Shown here: one piece after another, positions 1 to 7,051 of the stretch | Numbering within the stretch: position 1 is the stretch's first letter | Layout of the letters: every line of letters starts with the position of its first letter | The notes under the pieces: model-generated | The model's input: only the letters and a program-made list of their open reading frames with translations | Told to the model about the DNA's origin: nothing | Database searches by the model: none | Translations under genes and position numbers: made by a program | NCBI GenBank assembly: GCA_035540375.1 | Contig: DATLGO010000056.1 | Span: 1-33,988 of the forward strand | Direction: 5' to 3' | Source: Candidatus Thermoplasmatota archaeon | GTDB lineage: Archaea; Thermoplasmatota; SW-10-69-26; JACQPN01; JAJPHT01 | Length of the DNA: 33,988 nt

Positions 1-48
1 TGGGGGCCGTCGTAAACGTTGGCCCGCGCCGGGGCCGCTCGGGGGAAA

Positions 49-84
49 GACATATTGCCATACAAGACAACATGGCAATATGTC
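49..84. promoter_or_regulatory. Perfect 13-bp inverted repeat over TATA box and start codon
   Basis: Arms at 49-61 (GACATATTGCCAT) and 72-84 (ATGGCAATATGTC) are exact reverse complements, separated by 10 bases, with centres 23 bp apart (about two helical turns). The left arm contains the only TATA-like sequence (CATATT, 51-56), 26 bases before the ATG at 80; the right arm contains that ATG. If transcription starts at the ATG, only half of the repeat is in the mRNA, so it should act as a DNA operator rather than an RNA hairpin. Binding by a dimer there would block the promoter. The winged-helix part of the first gene product is the obvious candidate ligand (inference). Confidence 0.8.
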
Positions 85-799
85 CCTGGAGGCCGCCGAA
101 AAGTGGCGCGCGGCCGAACGCGCCTACCGACCCACGGCCGAGCGTCTTCTCTGGGCGCTTGCTCCGGACTGGGCCGTGTCCGGCGTCTACGAAGCCCGGT
201 TCGACATGACCAAGCCCGCACTGCAGCGGGCGCTCGACGGCCTCGTGCGCGCCGGTTTCGCGGAGTCGCGGGTCCGGAGGACGTCGCGCGGGCGCGTGAA
301 GGAATACCGCGCGCGACCGTTTTCAATCGCGTGGATCCGACGACCCCGCTTCTCGGTCGCCTGGACCGCGACGGGGTCCGTGCCCGCCGGGCGCGAACTG
401 CTCCTCCAAGTCGACGAGGGCGAATTCCGGGACGATCTCGTGCGCGTCCTGCAGGCGGTCGGCGCGTCCCCCTTCGCCGCGAACGTCCGCTTCGTCGTCC
501 TCTTCGGTTCGGTCGCCGCGGGCGAAGCCACGTGGAAGAGCGACCTCGACGTCATCTTCCTCGTCGACGCGGCGATGACCGCCACGCGCGCCGACCTCCG
601 CGATCGGCTCGCCGATCCCGACCTGGGTCTTGCGCATCCGGTGCGCCCGTTCTTCGCGTCGCCTTCGGAGTTCGTGGCGAGCGACGGCACCGTTTATCGC
701 GAAGCCCGGATGAACGGCATCATCATCGCGGGCGATCTCGACCGCGGTGAGGACGTCTGGGCCGCGATGGCGAGGTATCGGGTTACCTCGGACTCATGA
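80..799 (+). CDS. Winged-helix/MNT-type nucleotidyltransferase (putative antitoxin)
   Basis: The 239-residue protein has a nucleotidyltransferase core of the minimal MNT family: Gly143-Ser144 followed by Ser154-Asp155-Leu156-Asp157, the GS...SDLD signature in which the two Asp residues bind metal. The N-terminal half (about residues 20-80) reads as a winged helix-turn-helix that could bind DNA. It overlaps the next gene, a HEPN-like protein, by four bases (ATGA at 796-799). In MNT/HEPN type VII toxin-antitoxin pairs the transferase modifies and silences the HEPN RNase; that role is inferred here. The ATG at 80 fits leaderless transcription from the TATA at 51-56. The active site looks intact. 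A solitary aminoglycoside-type transferase is less likely given the partner gene. Confidence 0.8.
   Translation: MSLEAAEKWRAAERAYRPTAERLLWALAPDWAVSGVYEARFDMTKPALQRALDGLVRAGFAESRVRRTSRGRVKEYRARPFSIAWIRRPRFSVAWTATGSVPAGRELLLQVDEGEFRDDLVRVLQAVGASPFAANVRFVVLFGSVAAGEATWKSDLDVIFLVDAAMTATRADLRDRLADPDLGLAHPVRPFFASPSEFVASDGTVYREARMNGIIIAGDLDRGEDVWAAMARYRVTSDS
771..790 (+). promoter_or_regulatory. 7-bp hairpin just upstream of the HEPN start
   Basis: CGAGGTA (771-777) and TACCTCG (784-790) pair perfectly around a six-base loop. The stem ends five bases before the overlapping ATG at 796. It lies inside the end of the transferase gene. It may affect re-initiation on the putative toxin gene; short GC-rich stems are common by chance in this genome, so this is tentative. 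Confidence 0.3.
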
Positions 800-1182
800 G
801 GGACTATCTCGCCGCCGCGGTCCTCGCGGCGGAGGACGCCCGCGTCGCGCCCGCCCACAACCTCGCAATCCACGCGCTCGAGCTGGGCCTCAAGGCCGCC
901 ATCCTCGCCGCCGAGGGCGCGCTCGCGCGTCGCCACAACCCGGGCGGCGAATTCGGGCGGCTCTACCGCGACGCGGTGGACGCGGCGCGGCTCCGGCGGG
1001 TGAACCGCATCCTGAACCGTTACAACGACGGCCGCTATCCCGGCGGCGACATCCCGCTTGCGGAGGAGGTCGAGGCGGACCTCGCCTTCATCGCGTCCTT
1101 CCTAGACGGACCTCCCGCGGGCCCTCGCCGGCCGCGGCCCGCCCGACCCCTGACCCTTCTTTGTTTCGGCGACCTCGGGTGA
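796..1182 (+). CDS. HEPN-like protein (putative toxin partner)
   Basis: A 128-residue, mostly helical protein. The segment near residues 20-40 (AHNLAIHALELGLKAAILAA) resembles the second helix of HEPN proteins, and the stretch with RHNPGGEF (about 45-53) and NRYNDGRYPG (about 73-82) matches the later helices of the PF05168-type family. I do not see a clear R-x4-6-H nuclease motif, so catalytic activity is uncertain; it could be an RNA-binding or inactive HEPN. The start codon overlaps the stop of the transferase gene (ATGA), implying translational coupling. The last 20 residues are Pro/Arg-rich and probably disordered. The gene pair is the main argument for a toxin-antitoxin role. Confidence 0.7.
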   Translation: MRDYLAAAVLAAEDARVAPAHNLAIHALELGLKAAILAAEGALARRHNPGGEFGRLYRDAVDAARLRRVNRILNRYNDGRYPGGDIPLAEEVEADLAFIASFLDGPPAGPRRPRPARPLTLLCFGDLG

Positions 1183-1224
1183 AGACCCAAGGCGCCCTCC
1201 GCCCGTTCCCGGCCGTCGCCGCCC

Positions 1225-3210
1225 ATGGCCGCCCGGACCCTCGTCCCCAAGAAAGAGGCCGTCACGACCCAAGCCCTCATCACGCCGGCCGCCCTCGACC
1301 CCGAGGTGAAGCTCGCGGACGTGGAGGGCATCGGCCCCGCGCTCTCGGAGCGCCTGCTCAAGGCGTTCGGCTCGGAGGCGGCCTTCTTCGAGGCGGCGCG
1401 CGCGAGCGAGGTGGACCGCCTCGCCGCGGTGGAGGGCATCAGCGTCCGCAAGGCCGTCGAGGTCGTGCTCGCGGTCCAGGGGCGGCGCCCCGCGGACTTC
1501 CTCAGGACCCCCCGCGCGGAGCAGCTCTACGAGGACATCCTCGAGCGCGTCGCGGCGTTCGCGAACACGGCGTACGCGCGCAACCGCGTGCAGCTCCTCG
1601 TCCCCCTGGGCGACCGCAAGGCGATGGAGGCGCACGTCGAGGAGGTCCTCGCGCACCGCAAGGCCGTCGAGGCGCTCGACCGCGACGCGGTCGCGACGCT
1701 CCTCGCGAAGGTCGCGAAGCCCCGCCAGCCCAAGGCGAAGTACGAATCCTCGACCGCCATCCTCGTCGACACGGAGGAGGACTACGAGCGTCTCGTCAAG
1801 GCCGGCGTGGACCGCTTCTGCCGCATCCTCACGCCCGACGACACCTCGTTCAACGACGGCTACGAGGTCGTCATCTACGCGTACTCCTCCGGCCTGCTCG
1901 ACCTCACCGGCGCCGACAACGTCGTGCAGGTGCCGTTCACCGCCGATGCGGGCGCGCTCGTCCCCGAGGCGGTCGTCGCGTTCTACCGCGAGAACCGGCC
2001 TCTCTTCGAGACGGTCCGCGACCTCTCGCCACACCTCGGCCGGGTTTCGGTCGCGCCCGACGTGCTCGCGATCCTCGACCGGCTCTCCGACCGCGAGGTG
2101 GACTTCGACGCGATCGAGACCGCCGTCCGCCGCGCCGCGGACGGGATGAACGCCGAGATCCGCCGCCGCACGGAGAGCGTCTCGCTCACCGGCGCGGAGG
2201 TCGTGGAGATGATGTCCGGCGCCGTGCCGCGGAAGGTCCGCGACATCCAGGCGGAGGTCTTCCGCGCGGGTCGCGAGAAGCTCCTCGCGGAGACGGGCGA
2301 GGACCTCGCGGTCTTCGACGGCTCCTACCCGATCGTCGTGGACGACGAGGCGCTCGAGCGCAAGCGTCTGGAGATCCAATCCCGCCGCAAGCGCGCGGCC
2401 TTCCGCGAGAAGGTGGACGCGGCGCGTCGGCTCTCGGGCCTCAAGCCAGCGATCGAGCGCGAGATCCAGGCGCTCCTCGAGTTCGACTACGCGTTCGCGC
2501 TCGGCTCCTTCGCCCTCGCGTACGACCTCGCGCGGCCGAAGTTCGGCAAGACCTTCCGGCTTGCGGGCGCGGTCCACCTCAACCTCGCGCGCTCGGGCGG
2601 GCAGCGCATCGACTACGAGGTCGGCGGCGAGGACAACGTCGTGCTCCTCACGGGCGCGAACTCGGGCGGCAAGACGACGCTCCTCGAGACCGTGGCCCAG
2701 GCCGCGCTCCTCGCGCACCTCGGACTCCCCGTGAACGCGCGCGAGGCGACGCTCGACGTCGTCGAAGCGCTCTACTTCTTCACGCAGAAGCGATCGCTCG
2801 ACGCGGGCGCGTTCGAGAGCTTCCTCAAGGGCTTCATCCCGATCGTGACGACGCCCTCGAAGAAGCTCGTGCTCGCGGACGAGCTCGAGGCGATGACGGA
2901 GCTCGACGCCGCGTCGCGCATCCTCGGCACGTTCATCGACCTCCTGCACGCGAGCGCCTCGTACGGCGTCTGCGTCACGCACATGGCCGACGAGGTCTCG
3001 AAGCACACCCAGGTGCGCATCGACGGCATCGAGGCGCGCGGCCTCGACGAGGACGGGAACCTCGTGGTGGACCGCACCCCGCGCATGGGGTACCGGGCGC
3101 GGTCGACGCCGGAGCTCATCCTGCGCCGCCTCGCGCAGCGGGCCTCCGGCGAGGAGAAGCGGGTCTACGACCTCATCCTCTCGAAGTTCGACAAGAACGC
3201 GAGCGTTTAA
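1225..3210 (+). CDS. MutS-related DNA-binding ATPase with N-terminal HhH
   Basis: A 661-residue archaeal MutS-family protein. Residues about 30-75 form two helix-hairpin-helix motifs (VEGIGPALSERLLKAF and VEGISVRKAVEVV), probably contacting DNA. The central part is helical like the MutS core and clamp. The C-terminal ATPase has Walker A TGANSGGKTT (476-485, Lys483), Walker B LVLADELE (548-555) and a switch His in VTHM (His586). The mismatch-recognition domain I of true MutS is absent, so classical mismatch repair is unlikely; roles in recombination or branched-DNA processing, as for MutS2/MutS5 paralogues, are more plausible. The gene begins 42 bases after the HEPN-like gene and has no obvious TATA of its own. 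The TATA of the next gene overlaps its stop codon. Confidence 0.85.
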   Translation: MAARTLVPKKEAVTTQALITPAALDPEVKLADVEGIGPALSERLLKAFGSEAAFFEAARASEVDRLAAVEGISVRKAVEVVLAVQGRRPADFLRTPRAEQLYEDILERVAAFANTAYARNRVQLLVPLGDRKAMEAHVEEVLAHRKAVEALDRDAVATLLAKVAKPRQPKAKYESSTAILVDTEEDYERLVKAGVDRFCRILTPDDTSFNDGYEVVIYAYSSGLLDLTGADNVVQVPFTADAGALVPEAVVAFYRENRPLFETVRDLSPHLGRVSVAPDVLAILDRLSDREVDFDAIETAVRRAADGMNAEIRRRTESVSLTGAEVVEMMSGAVPRKVRDIQAEVFRAGREKLLAETGEDLAVFDGSYPIVVDDEALERKRLEIQSRRKRAAFREKVDAARRLSGLKPAIEREIQALLEFDYAFALGSFALAYDLARPKFGKTFRLAGAVHLNLARSGGQRIDYEVGGEDNVVLLTGANSGGKTTLLETVAQAALLAHLGLPVNAREATLDVVEALYFFTQKRSLDAGAFESFLKGFIPIVTTPSKKLVLADELEAMTELDAASRILGTFIDLLHASASYGVCVTHMADEVSKHTQVRIDGIEARGLDEDGNLVVDRTPRMGYRARSTPELILRRLAQRASGEEKRVYDLILSKFDKNASV

Positions 3211-3211
3211 G
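3206..3211 (+). promoter_or_regulatory. TATA box TTTAAG of lipoprotein gene
   Basis: TTTAAG is centred 27.5 bases before the ATG at 3236, matching leaderless transcription. It overlaps the TAA stop of the MutS-related gene. Confidence 0.6.
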
Positions 3212-3235
3212 CGACGGCCCCCCGTTCCGCGGCGC

Positions 3236-4420
3236 ATGGCGAACCGCATCCTCATCGCCCTCCTCGTCGCGGCCTCGACCGCCCTCGCGGGCTGTCTCCA
3301 GGCCGACAACGGCGGCGCGGGCGGCAAGAACGACGGCAACGGCGACGGCGCCGGGCCGGACCAACCCATCCCCACGACGGGCGAGGCGCGCACCCTCCTC
3401 GCGGCCTCCTCCGGGGAAGACGCCTTCGGGAAGCTCGACCGCGTCGGCCTCAAGGGCAACTTCAGCTCGGACGAGGGCCGCGGCGATTTCCAGTTCGCGC
3501 ACATCAAGGGCGATGGCGCCTGGCTCTTCCGCGTCAAGATCTCCCAGGGAGCAACGACGTTCTCCCTCGGGTCGGCCCAGAAGGGCACGACGGGCAACTT
3601 CTACTGGGGCGAGAAGACCTACGTCACGCGCGACGAGGTCCCGGAGACGGGAAGCGTCTTCGAGGCGATCGAGAACTTCTCGCGCCAGAACCCCTATGGC
3701 GGATCGGGAGGCGACGACGAAGGCGCGTCGACCGATTCGTTCCTCGGCGGCGAGATGGAGGGCTACATCGTCGACTCCGTCACGCCGACGACGCACAAGG
3801 GCAAGGGCGCCTTCGTCGTGAAGGCCCACAACGAAACCAACACCGTTGAAGCCACCTTCTATCTCGACCGCCGCCCCGCGGCCTTCACGTTCACGACGAT
3901 GGAGGACGGCAAGCGCCAAACGGGCGCGTTCGAGATTCTCTACGGCAGCGAGGTCGCGATCGACGTCTCGACGACGGGCGAGCGCACGAGCTTCTCGCTC
4001 GTGCAGGAATCCGAGGACGCGAGCACCGAGACGCAGAAGATCACGCGCGGCGTCGTCGCCGACGGCCACCGCGAGGAGGTCAAGCTCGGCGAGATCGAGA
4101 TGCGCGCCATCTATCAGGACGGCGAGCCCGGCCGCTTCGGCGAGCCCGGCCCCGGCACCGTCCTCGCGAGCATGAAGCTCAACGAAGGCACGAAGACGGT
4201 GAACGGCCACACGTTCACGTACACCGACGTGGACGGCGACGGACTCGTCAGCGCCGGCGACACGTACGAGTTCACGAGCGACGACATGGAGGCCGTCCTC
4301 ATGTTCTATGACACGTGGGCCGACATGTACGAGGGCAAGCCCAACATCCCATTCCCGGGCGCCCTCGCGCTGCTCGCGATCCTCGGCGTGGCCGCGTTCC
4401 TCGCGCGCCGCCGCGCCTGA
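3236..4420 (+). CDS. Exported lipoprotein with C-terminal PGF-like anchor
   Basis: A 394-residue surface protein. Residues 1-20 are a lipoprotein signal peptide ending in the lipobox ALAGC (Cys20), followed by a Gly/Asn/Asp-rich linker. The bulk is predicted beta-rich with no family I recognise. Residues 331-342 (DVDGDGLVSAGD) look like a calcium-binding DxDxDG loop. The end has Phe-Pro374-Gly375, a hydrophobic stretch and a terminal RRRA, i.e. the three-part PGF-CTERM-like sorting signal recognised by archaeosortases. Having both N-terminal lipidation and a C-terminal anchor is odd. The gene ends at a strong terminator facing the convergent gene at 4456. Function unknown. Confidence 0.8.
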   Translation: MANRILIALLVAASTALAGCLQADNGGAGGKNDGNGDGAGPDQPIPTTGEARTLLAASSGEDAFGKLDRVGLKGNFSSDEGRGDFQFAHIKGDGAWLFRVKISQGATTFSLGSAQKGTTGNFYWGEKTYVTRDEVPETGSVFEAIENFSRQNPYGGSGGDDEGASTDSFLGGEMEGYIVDSVTPTTHKGKGAFVVKAHNETNTVEATFYLDRRPAAFTFTTMEDGKRQTGAFEILYGSEVAIDVSTTGERTSFSLVQESEDASTETQKITRGVVADGHREEVKLGEIEMRAIYQDGEPGRFGEPGPGTVLASMKLNEGTKTVNGHTFTYTDVDGDGLVSAGDTYEFTSDDMEAVLMFYDTWADMYEGKPNIPFPGALALLAILGVAAFLARRRA

Positions 4421-4428
4421 GCGAGCCG

Positions 4429-4457
4429 GGGGGCCCGCGGCCCCCTTCTCTCTTTTT
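4429..4457 (+). terminator. GC hairpin followed by T-rich tract
   Basis: GGGGGCC (4429-4435) pairs with GGCCCCC (4439-4445) around a three-base loop and is followed by TTCTCTCTTTTT (4446-4457). It terminates the lipoprotein gene and just touches the end of the opposing gene. Confidence 0.7.
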
Positions 4458-4875
4458 ATGACGTGAGCCGCCGAGCGAGAGCCTCGCCGAGCGTCTTCAC
4501 GTCGCCGACGATCTCCGCGCAGGCGCCGCGCACGAGGTGCGACGGAACCTGACGCCGCTCCGTTGCGAAGCCGATGACGGGCTTACCGGCCGCGAACGCG
4601 TACGCGACGAGGAAGGCGACGTCGTCCGAGGTCCTTCCGCCGTCGAGCACCGCGACGACGACGCGGCTCGCCTGGAGCGCGGCGAGCGTGCGCTCGAAGG
4701 CGGCGTCCGCGGTCGTTTCGACCCCCGGCTCGCCTGCGTGCAGGCCGGGGACGAAGACGTCGCCCGCCCGCAGCCGCCCGCCGCTCGTCACCTGGAGCCC
4801 CACGAGGAGCTTGTCCACGAGCGTCTCGTCGCCGAGGCTCGACCATGCCGCCGCGAGGAAGACCGGCTGCGCCAC
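4456..4875 (-). CDS. Nucleoside 2-deoxyribosyltransferase-like protein
   Basis: 139 residues, the usual length of this Rossmann-like family (PF05014). The N-terminus (VFLAAAWSS) fits the first strand and base-binding loop; residues 72-80 (VVVAVLDGG, Asp78) and 83-100 (SDDVAFLVAYAFAAGKPV) match the conserved 'D-G-x-x-SD-x-x-A-F-E-x-G-Y-A-x-A-x-G-K-P' block. At the position of the nucleophilic Glu there is Leu89, and the following Gly is Ala91, so base exchange or hydrolysis may be lost and the protein may be a nucleotide sensor. The ATG start is preceded by a CTCAAG box at 4899-4904 on this strand, 26.5 bases away. It is divergent from the lipoprotein at 4965. Confidence 0.7.
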   Translation of the reverse strand: MAQPVFLAAAWSSLGDETLVDKLLVGLQVTSGGRLRAGDVFVPGLHAGEPGVETTADAAFERTLAALQASRVVVAVLDGGRTSDDVAFLVAYAFAAGKPVIGFATERRQVPSHLVRGACAEIVGDVKTLGEALARRLTS

Positions 4876-4964
4876 GGGCGGCGAACGCGGCCGCGCGCCT
4901 TGAGCCTTGCCGGCGATCCGCCCGCTGCGACAGCTTCATGCCGCTCCTCGTCCGCTGCCTCGGC

Positions 4965-5972
4965 ATGCGCCGCGCCCCCGCCTTCGCCCTCCTCCTCGTC
5001 CTCGCGCCGCTCGCCGGTTGCATCGGCGGCCCCGCGGCGCCGCCCGCGACCGACGAGGGGCCCGCGGTCGTTCCCGAGCGCCTCACGCTCTGGCTCACGG
5101 GAGGTTCGCGTCCCGGTCTATCGGCGAACGCGCCGACCTCGGAGAAGCCGGAGGAGGTCGCGGGCGGCAACTTCTTCGCGCAGTGGGGCGAGCCGGGGGG
5201 CTACGCGAGCTTTATCGGCGCCCCGCCGGGGGGCAACCTGCTCGTGGTGGGGAACGCCACCGTCACCTTCTTCGCGAAGGCGAACGGACCGGCGGTGCAG
5301 GCGGGCGTCTTTCCCCACTTCATCGCCTACCTCGGCACGGTCGGCATCCTGAACGCGGACGGCAGCGCGCAGGGATCGGCCGCCATGCGTCCCGGGGACG
5401 TCGTCGAGACGAAGTCGGACCTCAAGCTCCCGAAGGGAGGCCTCCTCCTCGAACGCGACCTCGCGCTCCAGGTGATGCTCTCCGTCGTCCTCACGCAGGC
5501 GGGCGCGCGCGGCGACGGGAGCGACGACGTCGTCTTCCTCGTGAACTCCACGCGGACGCCCTCGCGCGTCGAGTTCGACGCCATCCTCGTTCCCGACCTT
5601 CCCGCGCCCGGCGAGCCCGAGGCCGGGAAGCTCGACGACCGCCTCGCGGGATCCGCCTACGCGGGCGCGCGCGAGGGCGCTTCGCAGAAGTCGCATCCGC
5701 TCGCGATCCCGCCCGGGACGGCTCGCGTGTTCGTCCTTCTCAAGCGCGACCAGGCCGCGGGCTTCGGCGACCTCGACCTCGCCATCGTGGACGCGAACGG
5801 CACCGAGGTCGCGCGCGGGGTGACCCCCTTCGGCGTCGAGCGCGTCCTGCTCCACCCGCACCAGCTCGGCGCGGGCGGCGCGTGGAAGATGGTCGTTTCG
5901 AACTACGGGAGCGCGACGTCCACGTACTCGCTCGAGTGGCGGGTCCACCCCGTCGCGCCCGCGGAAGCTTGA
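4965..5972 (+). CDS. Secreted lipoprotein with pre-peptidase-like C-terminal domain
   Basis: With the ATG at 4965 the product is 335 residues and begins with a compact lipoprotein signal peptide (MRRAPAFALLLVLAPLAGC, lipid-bearing Cys19). Earlier in-frame ATGs (4845, 4938) would add an Arg-rich extension, and a CTTCAT box at 4934-4939 supports 4965. The N-terminal domain is a beta-rich fold I cannot name. The last about 100 residues (from the ARVFVLLKRD region to SLEWRVHP) resemble PPC-type jelly-roll domains, with a GFGDLDLAIVDANGTEVA strand pair. There is no C-terminal anchor, unlike the lipoprotein at 3236. The stop abuts the promoter of the downstream peroxiredoxin. Ligand unknown. Confidence 0.7.
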   Translation: MRRAPAFALLLVLAPLAGCIGGPAAPPATDEGPAVVPERLTLWLTGGSRPGLSANAPTSEKPEEVAGGNFFAQWGEPGGYASFIGAPPGGNLLVVGNATVTFFAKANGPAVQAGVFPHFIAYLGTVGILNADGSAQGSAAMRPGDVVETKSDLKLPKGGLLLERDLALQVMLSVVLTQAGARGDGSDDVVFLVNSTRTPSRVEFDAILVPDLPAPGEPEAGKLDDRLAGSAYAGAREGASQKSHPLAIPPGTARVFVLLKRDQAAGFGDLDLAIVDANGTEVARGVTPFGVERVLLHPHQLGAGGAWKMVVSNYGSATSTYSLEWRVHPVAPAEA

Positions 5973-5998
5973 TGACCCGCTCCGGGCGTGGCGCACGC

Positions 5999-6469
5999 AT
6001 GGCGCTCGCGGTCGGCGATCCCGTCCCCGATTTCACGCTCGTCGCGGCGACGGCCGAGTCGCGGTCGGAATGGACCCTCTCGAAGGTGCTCGAAAGCGGG
6101 CCGATCGTCCTCGCCTTCTACCCGCTTGCGTTCACGAGCACGTGCACGATGCAGCTCTGCGAGGCGCGCGACCGCCTCAAGGAGCTCGAGGTCCTCGGGG
6201 CGCGCGTCTTCGGGTTCAGCACGGACACGCCGCACTCGAACCAGCGCTACGCCGCCGAAGCGCGCCTGCCGTTCCCGCTCCTCTCCGACCCCAATCGGGT
6301 CGTTGTCGAGCGCATCTGGGAGACGCAGCGCGTCTCGGGGGTCGATCGCGTCCCGAAGCGCGGCATGATGGTCGTCGGCGCCGACGGACGCGTCAAGCAC
6401 GTCTGGATCACCGACAAGCCCGGCGAGTGGCCGGGGCTCGACGCGACGCTCACCGCCCTCGGTTCGTAG
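5999..6469 (+). CDS. bcp: Peroxiredoxin of the BCP/PrxQ type
   Basis: 156 residues with the thioredoxin-fold peroxiredoxin layout. The peroxidatic Cys49 sits in YPLAFTSTC, and Cys54 five residues later is the resolving Cys typical of atypical two-Cys PrxQ enzymes that form an intramolecular disulfide in one helix. It reduces hydrogen peroxide and organic peroxides in the cytosol; the thioredoxin at 16898 is a plausible reductant (inference). An ATG at 5972 overlapping the previous stop would add nine Arg-rich residues; 5999 fits family starts (MALAVGDPVPDFTL) and lies 28.5 bases after a CTTGAT box. An OsmC gene follows, giving a peroxide-defence pair. Confidence 0.9.
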   Translation: MALAVGDPVPDFTLVAATAESRSEWTLSKVLESGPIVLAFYPLAFTSTCTMQLCEARDRLKELEVLGARVFGFSTDTPHSNQRYAAEARLPFPLLSDPNRVVVERIWETQRVSGVDRVPKRGMMVVGADGRVKHVWITDKPGEWPGLDATLTALGS

Positions 6470-6519
6470 TTTTCGGGGAAATCCTCAAAAGTCCTCCCGG
6501 GATTGCGCACGCGGTCATC

Positions 6520-6957
6520 ATGGCGGTCATCGAGCGTCACGCGAGCGCGGTGTGGAAGGGCAGCCTGAAGGAAGGCAAGGGCACGGTCTCGACCGAGTCG
6601 GGCGTCTTGAACGCGGTGCCGTACAAGTTCTCGACCCGTTTCGAGAACGAGAAGGGCACGAATCCGGAGGAGCTCATCGGCGCGGCCCATTCGGGATGCT
6701 TCTCGATGGCCTTCTCGGGCCAGCTCGACAAGGCGGGCCTCAAGGCCGAGAGCATCGAGACGCGCGCGAGCGTCAAGATGGAGAAGGAGGAGGTCGGCTG
6801 GACCGTGAAGGCCGTCCACCTCGACGTCGTCGCGAAGGTCCCGGGCGCCCCCGCGGACGCCGTGCAGAAGGCCGGCGAGAACGCGAAGAACGGCTGCCCG
6901 ATCTCGCGCCTCCTTTCGCCGGGCGCGAAGGTCACGATGTCCCTCAAGGTCGCCTGA
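6520..6957 (+). CDS. OsmC/Ohr-family peroxidase
   Basis: 145 residues, standard for OsmC-like proteins. The two redox cysteines are present: Cys60 in EELIGAAHSGCFSMA and Cys126 in NGCPISRLL, with Glu50/Glu51 nearby. The family reduces organic hydroperoxides as a swapped dimer, taking electrons from lipoylated or thiol partners; Ohr proteins commonly use lipoamide and dihydrolipoamide dehydrogenase, and an E3 enzyme is encoded at 29099 (the link is inference). The AAHSGC spacing is closer to OsmC than to Ohr. The nearest AT-rich box (CTCAAAAG, 6484-6491) is about 31 bases upstream. A strong terminator follows. Confidence 0.9.
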   Translation: MAVIERHASAVWKGSLKEGKGTVSTESGVLNAVPYKFSTRFENEKGTNPEELIGAAHSGCFSMAFSGQLDKAGLKAESIETRASVKMEKEEVGWTVKAVHLDVVAKVPGAPADAVQKAGENAKNGCPISRLLSPGAKVTMSLKVA

Positions 6958-6965
6958 ACGCGACC

Positions 6966-6999
6966 GCGGGCGCTTCGCGCCCGCCACTCTTTCTCTTTG
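6966..6999 (+). terminator. 8-bp GC hairpin plus T-rich tract
   Basis: GCGGGCGC (6966-6973) pairs perfectly with GCGCCCGC (6977-6984) around TTC; CACTCTTTCTCTTTG follows. It separates the OsmC gene from the acyl-CoA dehydrogenase. Confidence 0.7.
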
Positions 7000-7051
7000 T
7001 CGCGGGGAAAACGGTCATCCCGTCGCCTTCCGATCGCCCCCCGGGGATCGC

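Noticed and set aside
1102-3597. 831-codon minus-strand frame
   Set aside because: Antisense to the MutS-related gene, charged low-complexity translation, no motifs.
747-3821. Very long plus-strand frame, 1024 codons
   Set aside because: Arg/Gly/Pro-rich translation with no domains; it is an out-of-frame reading of the HEPN-like, MutS-related and lipoprotein genes, a known artefact in GC-rich DNA.
4845-4964. Longer N-terminus for the lipoprotein at 4965
   Set aside because: It would add an Arg-rich extension before a normal lipoprotein signal peptide and would lie upstream of the TATA-like box.
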